This document shows positions 1-7,507 of a stretch of 64,000 nt of DNA, in pieces (the stretch's first letter is position 1; each line of letters opens with the position of its first letter). Under the pieces are notes generated by a model. The model saw nothing but the letters and a program-made list of their open reading frames with translations. It did no database searches and was not told the origin of the DNA. Both the position numbers and the translations under genes were made by a program. Source of the DNA: CATQHD01 sp965243165. Its GTDB lineage: Bacteria > Actinomycetota > Acidimicrobiia > Spongiisociales > Spongiisociaceae. The DNA is taken from positions 806,001 to 870,000 of the forward strand of contig OZ251535.1 in NCBI GenBank assembly GCA_965243165.1, in the 5' to 3' direction.

Positions 1-429
1 GCGGAAGCGGATCAGCCGGCCGGTGCCGGGCCAGGTGTCGGTGAGCAGGTCGTTGCGGGCTGAACCCGTAACTATGAACCTCCCCGGGGCGGGCCGTTGG
101 TCGATGCTGCGCTTGACCGCTCTCAGCACATCTGGATGCAGCTGCCATTCGTCCACCAGCTGGGGCGGGTCGCCGGAGAGGGCGCCCATAGGGTCGATTT
201 CGCAAAGCTCCAGGTGTTCGGGGTCGTCCAGCGGCAGATGCGAAGCGGCGAACTCGAGGCCGGTGCGGGATTTGCCGACCGCACGGGGGCCGGTGATCAT
301 GATGCCAGGGAAGGCGGCCAGGCCCTGGCGAAGGGTTCTGTCGATCATGCGCGGCCGGTACGCCGGGTTGCCGCCGGATGCCTGATCACGGGCGGCGCCC
401 GGCGAATAGCCGCTGGTCTTGTAGTTCAT
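1..429 (-). CDS. DUF4143/AAA_14-type ATPase, N-terminal part (runs off window)
   Basis: Read on the minus strand, this frame stays open from an ATG at 429 to the window edge (143 codons). It shows a Walker A motif GPRAVGKS near residue 45 and a Walker B-like LVDEWQ near residue 80, followed by RFIVTGSA. That is the usual start of the AAA_14/DUF4143 family, whose members are often found near toxin-antitoxin and defence genes. An in-frame TAG lies just upstream at 436-438, so the gene cannot extend into the tandem repeats. A second ATG at 348 (MIDRTLRQG) is an alternative start. A relative with the same fold lies at 7508. The C-terminal nuclease-like half is outside the window, so the function remains open. 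Confidence 0.8.
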   Translation of the reverse strand, partial: MNYKTSGYSPGAARDQASGGNPAYRPRMIDRTLRQGLAAFPGIMITGPRAVGKSRTGLEFAASHLPLDDPEHLELCEIDPMGALSGDPPQLVDEWQLHPDVLRAVKRSIDQRPAPGRFIVTGSARNDLLTDTWPGTGRLIRFR

Positions 430-446
430 GCCGCTCTAGCATAGTG

Positions 447-780
447 GGTTCGTGTCGGTTTGGCATAGTGGGTTCGTGTCGGTCTGGCTTGATAGGTTCG
501 TGTCGGTCTGGCATAGTGGGTTCATGCTGGTCTGGCTTGGTAGGTTCATGCTGGTCTGGCTTGGTAGGTTCATGCTGGTCTGGCATAGTGGGTTCATGCT
601 GGTCTGGCATAGTGGGTTCATGCTGGTCTGGCATAGTGGGTTCATGCTGGTCTGGCTTGGTAGGTTCATGCTGGTCTGGCTTGGTAGGTTCGTGTCGGTC
701 TGGCATAGTGGGTTCATGCTGGTCTGGCTTGGTAGGTTCATGCTGGTCTGGCATGGTGGGTTCATGTCGGTCTGGCATGG
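447..780. repeat. 24-bp tandem repeat array, 14 copies
   Basis: Fourteen head-to-tail 24-bp units fill the gap between two divergent genes. Each unit begins GGTTC and carries GGTCTGGC in its centre. Two variable blocks alternate: CGTGTC or CATGCT in the first half, and ATAGTG or TTGGTA at the end. Because 24 is a multiple of three, several frames on both strands stay open and give octapeptide repeats, but no start or codon bias supports translation. There are no unique spacers, so this is not a CRISPR array. Confidence 0.95.
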
Positions 781-805
781 CCCCCATCGGTCGAGGGCCG
801 TCCGG

Positions 806-811
806 TACAAT
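806..811 (+). promoter_or_regulatory. Possible -10 box for the FAH-family gene
   Basis: TACAAT lies 29 bp before the start codon of the next gene and directly after the tandem array. No clear -35 box is visible. A purine-rich ribosome-binding stretch (AAAGGAAGG) lies between it and the ATG. Confidence 0.35.
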
Positions 812-840
812 CCGCTCCGGTCGAAAGGAAGGAACCGAGC

Positions 841-1668
841 ATGCGTATAGGTCGTTTCAGGTCGGAGGGGGTGGAAGGCTGGGGTTTCGTGTCCGATGAT
901 GCGGTCCGGCCGGCGGCGGGGAGCCCGGACCTGATGGAGGTGCTGGGAGACCCGGCCGCGCTGGCCGATCTGGCCGGCCGTTCGGGCGGGGCGCTTCCGC
1001 TCGACCAGGTCACCCTGCTGGCGCCCATCCCCAACCCGCCCCAGTTCGTAGGCATCGGCCTGAACTACCGCGCCCACGCCGCCGAGTCCGGCGCTCCGAT
1101 ACCGTCTTCGCCGATGAGCTTCCCCTTCTTCAACTCCTCGATCATCGGCCCGGGCGACCCCGTCCGGCTGCCTCCCTTCACCGGCGAGGTGGACTGGGAG
1201 GTCGAGTTGGCGGTGGTGATCGGGAAAGAGGCCCGCAGCGTTACGGCGGCGGAAGCGCTCGATTGCGTGGCCGGTTATACGATCGTCAACGACGTGTCCG
1301 CCCGCGACATCCAGATGAGCGAGGGGCAGTGGAGCCGGGCCAAGTCCTTCGACACCTTCAAGCCGATGGGCCCCTGGATCACCACCGCCGACGAGCTGGG
1401 GGCGGCGGGCGCCCTCGACGTCGAGCTGCGGGTGAACGGCCGGCTGAAGCAGTCAGGCAACACTTCCGACCTGGTCTTCGATGTGCCGGCTCTGGTCTCC
1501 CACATGTCCCAGCATCTGACCCTCGGGGTGGGGGCGGTCATCTCGACCGGCACCCCGGCCGGAGTGGGGATGGGCCGCAAACCCCCCGAATACCTGGCGG
1601 CGGGGGATGTGATGACCCTGGAGATCGAGGGCATCGGCCGCCTGACCAACCCAGTAGAGGCCGGCTGA
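841..1668 (+). CDS. Fumarylacetoacetate hydrolase family protein
   Basis: This 275-aa protein belongs to the FAH superfamily, metal-dependent C-C hydrolases, isomerases or decarboxylases that act on acylpyruvates and ring-cleavage products. A short N-terminal arm precedes the catalytic domain, where IGLNYRAHAAES, the metal-ligand stretch GEVDWEVELAVVIG, the NDVSARD motif and the C-terminal TGTPAGVG are all visible. The length is normal for bacterial homologues annotated as fumarylpyruvate hydrolase or HHDD isomerase. It starts at an ATG 9 bp after a GGAAGG-type ribosome-binding site. It is transcribed alone, divergent from the ATPase at 1-429. The substrate cannot be told from sequence. Confidence 0.9.
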   Translation: MRIGRFRSEGVEGWGFVSDDAVRPAAGSPDLMEVLGDPAALADLAGRSGGALPLDQVTLLAPIPNPPQFVGIGLNYRAHAAESGAPIPSSPMSFPFFNSSIIGPGDPVRLPPFTGEVDWEVELAVVIGKEARSVTAAEALDCVAGYTIVNDVSARDIQMSEGQWSRAKSFDTFKPMGPWITTADELGAAGALDVELRVNGRLKQSGNTSDLVFDVPALVSHMSQHLTLGVGAVISTGTPAGVGMGRKPPEYLAAGDVMTLEIEGIGRLTNPVEAG

Positions 1669-1963
1669 CCCGGCGGCCGCCCTCATCGCCGCCGAGCGGG
1701 GGGGCTTCTCCGTAGGAACCGGAGCCTTCGATCCTGCCGCGGCGGTCTCGCCGAGGGAGCTCGTCTATCAGGCGGAGATCTCCCGCCATGGGGCTTGAAC
1801 CCTCTTCGACCCTCACGGCGGTGCCCTTCCTTTCTGAAAGCCGACCAATTCGGTCAACAACGGCCGGCGGAACAGCTGGCAGGACGCTCGCGGCGCACCT
1901 GGCGTATGTCACACCCGCTTTGTATGTTGTCGAAGCAACGGGCGAAGGAGGACGGAGACGCAG
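1669..1963. other. Intergenic region without a supported gene
   Basis: I see no convincing coding sequence here. The distal end carries a strong ribosome-binding site (AAGGAGG, about 1945-1951) for the ATPase gene that starts at 1964. Confidence 0.6.
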
Positions 1964-4381
1964 ATGACGCTCTACCAAGAGGTCGAACAGCAGCTGAAGG
2001 AGCAGGGCGGGGACGACCGGACGGTCGGTCTGGTGTTGGCGGCCCTCGCCGGTGAGGAGGCGTTGGAGCAGGTGATCGAGCGCGGCGCCGCCGCCGATGT
2101 CCGCGGCGCGCCGTTGAACGGCGCCGGGCAGGCCGGCGGGGAGTCGTCCTCCGTCTACCTGCAGGACATCACCGTCGCGGGGTTCCGCGGCATCGGCCCC
2201 GAGGTGAGCCTGGAGATACCGCCCGGCCCCGGCCTCACGGTGGTGGTCGGCCGCAACGGCTCCGGCAAGTCCAGCTTCGCCGAGGCGCTCGAAGTGCTCT
2301 TGACGGGCGACTCCCTGCGCTGGAAGGACAAGACCGCGGTATGGAAGGAAGGATGGAGGAACCTCCACCAGGGTTCCGACACCCGGATCACCGCCCGGTT
2401 CCAAGTGGAGGGCAAGAGGGGCTTCACCACCGTGGAGCGCGTCTGGTCCGGGCAGGCCGATTTCGATGAGGTCAACGCCGCCGCCCAGCACCATGGAGAA
2501 AAGCGCTCCGGTCTGGCCGCTATCGGCTGGGAGGGCCCGCTCGACCTGTATCGGCCCCTTTTGTCCTACAACGAGCTGGGCCGGATCGACACCGCCCGTC
2601 CGTCCGATCTGTTCGACACCCTGGCCGCGGTACTTGGCCTCGAACCACTCGGCGCAGCGGCCAAGAGGTTGTCCGGCGCCCGCCTCCGGCGCGCCAAGTT
2701 CGACAACGAGGTCAAAAGGGAACGGCTCGATCATCTGATACCGGCTTTGAAGGACTTGGAAGACGAACGGGCCGAGCGGGCCGTGACCGCCCTCAGGAAG
2801 CGGGGATTGGATTTCGACGCCCTCGCCAAACTCGGCTCCGAGCCGGGCGTCGATCAAAACGCCCTTCGGGAGCTGGCCGACCTGCAGCCGCCGGACGAAG
2901 AGCAGGTCAGACAGGCAGTGCAGGGCATCGAGGCGGCTCACACCGAGCTTTCCTCGTTGGCCGGCGCCGGCGCGGAGGGGGCGGATCGGCTGGTCCGCCT
3001 CCTGAAGGCGGCTTTGGATCATCACCGGAGACACGGTGGCGATTCATGCCCGGTGTGCGGGGCGGGGACCCTCGACGCGGCCTGGCGAAGCTCGACCGAG
3101 GAGCAGATCGACCGGCTGCGCGAGTCGGCCGACCGGTACCGGGCGGCGCGCAGAGAGCTTCGAAGCGCTGTCGACAACGCCCGCTTGCTGGTTGCGGTAC
3201 CCCCGTTGCCCGCCTCCCCGGCGGTGGACACCGATGCGCTGCGCGCTGCCTGGGAGCGCTGGGGGTCGCTGCCCGATGACCCCGATGAGCTGTCCTCCCA
3301 TCTGTTGACGGGCCGCGAGGAGGTGGCGCGGGAAGCGGCTTGCTTGTCCGAGAAGGCCGCCGAACGGTATTCCGAGCGCGAGGAGAAATGGGCGGCGGTG
3401 CTGCCCGACCTCATGGCCTGGTTGGTAAAGGCCCGCGAGGCGGCGCCGATTCGGGAAGTGATCAAGGAGGTCAAGCGGGCGGAGGCCGCGTTGAATAGGG
3501 CGACCGAATCGCTGCGCTCCACCCGTTGGGCGCCTATCGAGACCAAAGCGCTCGAGATATGGGAAAGGCTCCGCCTCCAGAGCAACGTCGATCTGCGGTC
3601 GGTCGAGCTGGCGGGCGCCCGCACCAAGCGGCGGGTCGATCTCACCGTGGATGTGGACGGGACAGAGGCGCCGGCTCTGGCGGTGGCCAGCCAGGGCGAG
3701 GTCGGCTGCCTGGCCCTATCGCTCTTCTTCCCCAGGGCGACCCTGCCCCAAAGCCCCTTCCGTTTCCTGGTGATCGACGACCCGGTGCAGGCCATGGATC
3801 CGGCCCGGGTGGACGGCTTGGCCCGGGTCTTCTCCGAGATAGCCGCCGACCGTCAGCTGATCGTGTTCACCCACGACGACCGCCTGCCCGAATCGCTGCG
3901 CCGTCTGGAGATCGGACATACCTGCTTGGAGGTGACGCGCCGCACCGGGTCGGTGGTCGAGGTGAGGGAAGGCTTGGATCCCGTCCAGCAGTATTTCCTG
4001 GACGCCAGGGCGGTGTTCAAAGACGAACACTTGCCCGAAGAAATGGCGAAGAGGGTGGTGCCCGGGTTTTGTCGAAACGGGCTGGAGGCGGCCTGCGCGG
4101 AGGCGGTGCGCCGCCGGCGGCTGGGCCGGGGCGAGCCCCACGTCCAAGTGGAACAGGCGTTGGAAGGAGCGCGGCGGTTGGTGCAGAAGGCCTCCCTGGC
4201 CCTCTTCGACGATATCGACCAGGCCGGACGCGTGGTCGGTTGGATCGCCAAGAGCTGGGGCCGGAGGTTCGCCTCCGCCTTCCAAGACGCCAATCGGGGA
4301 ACCCACCGTGAATACCCGGGTGATCTAGCGGATCTCGTCAACGACTGTCAGGGCTTGGCCGAACGGATCCGCCGCCGATGA
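1964..4381 (+). CDS. SMC/RecF-like ATPase with zinc hook (RloC-like architecture)
   Basis: This 805-aa ABC-class ATPase is of the SMC/Rad50/RecF kind. A helical N-terminal segment of about 60 aa leads into the ATPase head (LQDITVAGFRGI), with Walker A GRNGSGKS at about residues 96-103. The middle is helical and carries a CPVC zinc-hook motif near residue 362. The second half-head has Walker B FLVIDDP near residue 602 followed by VFTHDDR, the switch histidine. About 110 helical residues follow. A strong AAGGAGG sits before the ATG. The stop overlaps the next start by 4 bp (ATGA), so the two genes are translationally coupled. Zinc-hook ATPases of this sort include Rad50/SbcC and the anticodon nuclease RloC. 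The small HEPN-like partner makes a defence role plausible, but that is inference. Confidence 0.85.
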   Translation: MTLYQEVEQQLKEQGGDDRTVGLVLAALAGEEALEQVIERGAAADVRGAPLNGAGQAGGESSSVYLQDITVAGFRGIGPEVSLEIPPGPGLTVVVGRNGSGKSSFAEALEVLLTGDSLRWKDKTAVWKEGWRNLHQGSDTRITARFQVEGKRGFTTVERVWSGQADFDEVNAAAQHHGEKRSGLAAIGWEGPLDLYRPLLSYNELGRIDTARPSDLFDTLAAVLGLEPLGAAAKRLSGARLRRAKFDNEVKRERLDHLIPALKDLEDERAERAVTALRKRGLDFDALAKLGSEPGVDQNALRELADLQPPDEEQVRQAVQGIEAAHTELSSLAGAGAEGADRLVRLLKAALDHHRRHGGDSCPVCGAGTLDAAWRSSTEEQIDRLRESADRYRAARRELRSAVDNARLLVAVPPLPASPAVDTDALRAAWERWGSLPDDPDELSSHLLTGREEVAREAACLSEKAAERYSEREEKWAAVLPDLMAWLVKAREAAPIREVIKEVKRAEAALNRATESLRSTRWAPIETKALEIWERLRLQSNVDLRSVELAGARTKRRVDLTVDVDGTEAPALAVASQGEVGCLALSLFFPRATLPQSPFRFLVIDDPVQAMDPARVDGLARVFSEIAADRQLIVFTHDDRLPESLRRLEIGHTCLEVTRRTGSVVEVREGLDPVQQYFLDARAVFKDEHLPEEMAKRVVPGFCRNGLEAACAEAVRRRRLGRGEPHVQVEQALEGARRLVQKASLALFDDIDQAGRVVGWIAKSWGRRFASAFQDANRGTHREYPGDLADLVNDCQGLAERIRRR

Positions 4382-4749
4382 CCGAGAATTTGCTGCATCG
4401 AGCCCATCGGGTGCTGGGCGATCCAGACATTCCGGGCGGTATATGGCCGCGGGCCGCGGCCTTGTTGACCCGCCAAGCCCTCGAAGAGGCGCTGGACCGT
4501 ATGTGGGCTGCCTGCCACCCCGGCATGGTGTACACCAGCAGGCGCACCCAGATGCTGTGTCTGGATCAGGTCATTGAAGACGAGGCGCTGGCAGCCGACG
4601 TGCGCGCCGCCTGGTCCTCCCTGAGCCGGGCCTGCCACCACCATCATTACGAGCTGGCCCCCACCGCCGCCGAGCTGGAAGGCTGGATACAGCAGACCGA
4701 ACACCTGCTCGCAGCCCTGGAACCCGACTTGAAGGCCCCCGACGGGTGA
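4378..4749 (+). CDS. Small helical HEPN-like protein, partner of the zinc-hook ATPase
   Basis: This all-helical protein of 123 aa overlaps the ATPase gene by ATGA. Near residue 84 it carries RACHHHHYE, which fits the HEPN ribonuclease signature R-x4-6-H. It is followed by a helix of the type ELEGWIQQTEHLL, a pattern seen in small HEPN-domain proteins. HEPN domains are RNases in many toxin, abortive-infection and anticodon-nuclease systems. Pairing with a zinc-hook ATPase recalls RloC, where ATPase and nuclease parts sit in one chain. The HEPN assignment rests on the motif and predicted helicity only and needs a profile search. Confidence 0.55.
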   Translation: MTENLLHRAHRVLGDPDIPGGIWPRAAALLTRQALEEALDRMWAACHPGMVYTSRRTQMLCLDQVIEDEALAADVRAAWSSLSRACHHHHYELAPTAAELEGWIQQTEHLLAALEPDLKAPDG

Positions 4750-4768
4750 GCCCGCCGTCGGGCTGTTT
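4749..4768 (+). terminator. Weak terminator-like hairpin between convergent genes
   Basis: AGCCCG, a 4-nt loop and CGGGCT are followed by GTTTC. It lies at the end of the HEPN-like gene, between it and the converging operon. The T tract is short. Confidence 0.4.
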
Positions 4769-4785
4769 CGTAGGCCCTTTCAATT

Positions 4786-5787
4786 TCATATTGCGGCCCT
4801 GGCGCGTTCTCGGTAATCCATGACCCATCGCGCCGCTTCTGTTAGACGGTCATATCCTTCTATTTCCACAAGTTCCTTTCCCAACAGTTGTTCTGCTTCG
4901 GCAACCCGACGCGGCATTCGTAACCTGTGCAGCACGTTGCCCATTATACGAACGTCGTCAATCAATTTATCATCAGATCTGGCGAACGGTACGATCATAT
5001 AGGGGATGAAATCAGTTACAGGCTGACGGCTGAACCATCTTCCTTTGAAGGCACCAAGATGTCCTTTCAATGATTTGCCTGATACATCTTTACCAGTCGC
5101 AACCTGTGCTACAGCCAGTAGGAATCCAGGCAGTCCATCAGGATGCAGACGAGCAGCGAATATATCAACTTTGTCGTCCTTTGGAGATCGAGGGGCGCCG
5201 ATTTGGGACTGTACTCGACCATCACCCAGAGTTTGCCAAATCTGCTCGAGCTTATCCAAAAATCCTGATCTGTCCGGACGCGGGAACCCAAACGACCATG
5301 CCATACCCCCAACCTCAGCCGCCAAGGCCGCGGTTGCAAAGTACTGAAAGAATCTTCTCAACCTTAAGATATCTTCCTCATCGGGGGGCAAAGGCGAGCC
5401 AGATAAAATCGGCGATAAAGACTGTAGATTCGATAGAATCAAGCTTATGATATACGCTATCTGGCCAAAGCCTTCAGACAATACACAGCGCAGGACATTA
5501 CCTTCGGAATCAAGTTTGAAAGGATAAATGTATTCCAGTGCCTTTATACGAGCTTCAATCCGGACTACTGTACCATATGCTATTTCATCTTCCCCATGTT
5601 GCATTTCATCATCCAGACCCGTATAGTCGCTTTCAGCCCCGATGGAAGTTTGATTAGTTAGATCGGATATAAGCATCCTGGAATCACTGTCAAAAAGGGT
5701 AGCCAGTTCAACGTAATCAGCCATCAGGTCATAGTTGGTTGTTCCAGTTGACAGCTGGTTGATCGGAAGGTGGATAGAACTGTTCAT
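4786..5787 (-). CDS. Unknown protein with a nuclease-like D...D..Q-ATGK pattern, ParB-operon partner
   Basis: I do not recognise the family of this 333-aa protein with certainty. Around residues 200-240 it has DKVDIFAAR followed by LLAVAQVATGKD. The spacing of acidic residue, beta-strand and Q-x-x-x-GK resembles the core of PD-(D/E)xK restriction-type nucleases, but this is pattern reading only. The rest is mainly helical with no signal peptide or membrane segment. Its ATG overlaps the stop of the upstream ParB-like gene by 4 bp, so the two are coupled. The DNA is clearly richer in A/T than the surrounding genome, as is the ParB-like gene, which suggests horizontal acquisition. A role in restriction or defence is inferred from the operon. 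Confidence 0.55.
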   Translation of the reverse strand: MNSSIHLPINQLSTGTTNYDLMADYVELATLFDSDSRMLISDLTNQTSIGAESDYTGLDDEMQHGEDEIAYGTVVRIEARIKALEYIYPFKLDSEGNVLRCVLSEGFGQIAYIISLILSNLQSLSPILSGSPLPPDEEDILRLRRFFQYFATAALAAEVGGMAWSFGFPRPDRSGFLDKLEQIWQTLGDGRVQSQIGAPRSPKDDKVDIFAARLHPDGLPGFLLAVAQVATGKDVSGKSLKGHLGAFKGRWFSRQPVTDFIPYMIVPFARSDDKLIDDVRIMGNVLHRLRMPRRVAEAEQLLGKELVEIEGYDRLTEAARWVMDYRERARAAI

Positions 5788-6941
5788 GTGGAAACACCTG
5801 CTTCATTATACTTTTTGGCCATACTGATGTATACACTATTGGCTGTTTCCTTGACATCCTCAGCGATATTTAGTAGCGTTTGATCCTGTCCATCGTAAGC
5901 TCTTAACGAACCGGAGGCCTCCAAAATATGGTCCCGTGCGTGAATCAAGGAAGCGGTCAATCTTGTCTGTATCGGTTCAGTACTGGCATGAGCACGATCA
6001 AGATTCCCTGTTACTTCTAAGACGCGGAGTCCTTGATCATGGGCTAGTACTTCACCGAGATGTTTTATGTCGGGGTTTTGCAGTTTCACGACCGGAGGAA
6101 GGTCGTCCTTTTTAGACCCGTAGATCCAGACAAGTACTTTTTTGAGTTCTTTATGCTTTTCACGGGGTACTGGATTGGATGAAGGATCATAACTCCTCCA
6201 GATTACCTCCAGGCCCAAATATTTCATATATTGTGACCTTGAAAGAGCGGTATATAGATGCGAAAAGTTCAACCTTATATGATATCGGTCTTCTATGTAG
6301 AACAAATTGTTCTCGCGAGCCTGGTCTAATACATAGACTGCGTATACCATTCGTTTAACAGTGTCATTTTTGTCGCCGATAGACCTCGCAATATCTGCTA
6401 ATCCTTGATCTCCTTTATTGGTCTTATACCATTCTGCCGCGTATCGTGCCTTAGCGTAAGCCTCCCATTTCTTGGGACCATTGATATGCTTGAATCCGAT
6501 AAATGAGCGCGCATCCTCGCGGTTGTTAACAAGGTAAACTGATACTGCATTGAAGGTAGCCTGTAATGATTTACGGTCGACCTGGGGAATTCTGATTTTG
6601 AACCCAATATATTTCTCAAGTTGCTTAACCAATTCCGGTTCCCGTAACAAGCGCAGTGTGGCGAGCCGTCTGTTTCCCTCTAACACGATGTATCCGTTGT
6701 CTTCAGGATGGTGGATCACGACCAAGGGTTCAATATCCAAGTATCCATTGGTGGTGATTGACTGGAGCAACTCGTCAAGTTCAGCAGCTCGGTATAGGCG
6801 GGCGATGATCGCCTTATCCGATTCGTTCTTGCTCTCCCCGAGCAACCTTGGATTCAGACGATCCAAGCGGAGTTGCTCGGTTGGCACCTTCGTAATAGTT
6901 TCCGGTTGCATTGTGATGGTCTCCAGGCTCGTGACTTCCAT
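5784..6941 (-). CDS. ParB/sulfiredoxin-fold nuclease-like protein
   Basis: The first 110 residues or so of this 385-aa protein match the ParB/Srx fold. The segment VPTEQLRLDRLNPR is followed by ITTNGYLDIEPLVVI and the signature LEGNRRLATLRLL, the ParB/DUF262-type G-x-R-R loop. A long helical region follows. There is no ParA partner and no sign of a partition locus, so chromosome or plasmid segregation is unlikely. ParB-fold proteins are frequent in restriction-like systems. The start codon lies in a TAATG overlap with the last codon of a methyltransferase remnant, and the stop overlaps the next gene by ATGA. The AT-rich composition points to recent transfer. Confidence 0.7.
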   Translation of the reverse strand: MEVTSLETITMQPETITKVPTEQLRLDRLNPRLLGESKNESDKAIIARLYRAAELDELLQSITTNGYLDIEPLVVIHHPEDNGYIVLEGNRRLATLRLLREPELVKQLEKYIGFKIRIPQVDRKSLQATFNAVSVYLVNNREDARSFIGFKHINGPKKWEAYAKARYAAEWYKTNKGDQGLADIARSIGDKNDTVKRMVYAVYVLDQARENNLFYIEDRYHIRLNFSHLYTALSRSQYMKYLGLEVIWRSYDPSSNPVPREKHKELKKVLVWIYGSKKDDLPPVVKLQNPDIKHLGEVLAHDQGLRVLEVTGNLDRAHASTEPIQTRLTASLIHARDHILEASGSLRAYDGQDQTLLNIAEDVKETANSVYISMAKKYNEAGVST

Positions 6942-7052
6942 TATACTCGGAACACCTTCATCACCTCATCTTCCAGATGGTTGATCACCTTGACGGCGAT
7001 TCGGCCAGAAGACGGTTTGTCGAAGGGACTTCAAGCCCCCAATGCCGACGCG
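6941..7052 (-). pseudogene. C-terminal remnant of a DNA methyltransferase
   Basis: On the minus strand, the 28 codons before the ParB-like gene read SPFDKPSSGRIAVKVINHLE and then DEVMKVFRV before a TAA. I recognise this as the C-terminal end typical of type III-like site-specific DNA (adenine) methyltransferases. Its TAA shares one base with the ATG of the ParB-like gene (TAATG). Just upstream this frame meets a TGA, while the neighbouring frame reads GIGGLKS, as if a frameshift or deletion removed the body of the gene. Beyond about 7052 the DNA is GC-rich and unrelated. The assignment rests on this short stretch and is tentative. Confidence 0.5.
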
Positions 7053-7507
7053 GTCGCTCGTAGGGGGAGTTGAGAACGGATTGCTTGAAGAAGTGGTCCG
7101 TCGAGCCGCGCCCCTCTCGCCGCCGCAGGCCGCACGCCGCCGCCGGGTGTCCGGAGCAACGGAGTTGCCGGGCGGGGCTGCCGCAGTCATCGTCTCCATC
7201 GTAGCGGCGGCGCGTGAAACCGCTGGGCGGAGCGTCCGGTCATATGATCCAGCATCTCATGGATGAACCCGGCCCGGGCCGCAAGTGCGGCGGGCTCTGG
7301 TCCACCTGGTGCGGGGGCCGGCGGGAACGGGCCAGCCCGGCGCAGCGGATCGTCCCGGCCTCGGCCCCCTTGGGCCTGTCTCGAAGCGGACGCGGAAGGG
7401 GTGTTCGGAGGGTTGCGTCACCCCCTCGACATTTTGCTGAAATAATTTAGGTATAATGCGGAAATATATTAGGCTAAGGGTGATTATCGCGAAGGAGAGC
7501 TGATCTC
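7053..7507. other. Gap with no supported gene; promoter at its right end
   Basis: The left 370 bp is GC-rich and shows only short open frames without a ribosome-binding site, probably the scar of the deletion that removed the methyltransferase. The right end becomes AT-rich with TATAAT at 7452-7457, preceded by a weak -35-like GACATT, and an AAGGAG ribosome-binding site at 7492-7497, 10 bp before the GTG start at 7508. Confidence 0.55.
7434..7457 (+). promoter_or_regulatory. Probable -10 promoter element of the DUF4143 ATPase gene
   Basis: A perfect TATAAT at 7452-7457 stands in an AT-rich patch within GC-rich DNA, 50 bp upstream of the GTG start. The -35 region is not well conserved. Confidence 0.55.

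Noticed and set aside
447..780. CRISPR-like look of the repeat array
   Set aside because: Units are contiguous with no spacers and no cas genes are nearby.
378..1077. Open frames of 130-210 codons through the tandem array on both strands
   Set aside because: They result from a unit length divisible by three; the peptides are pure repeats and lack starts with ribosome-binding sites.
5784..6941. Chromosome or plasmid partition ParB
   Set aside because: No ParA gene, no parS-like site, and the operon context is restriction-like.
7042..7266. A 74-codon plus-strand frame before the DUF4143 ATPase
   Set aside because: No ribosome-binding site, no similarity, and it lies in scar-like DNA.
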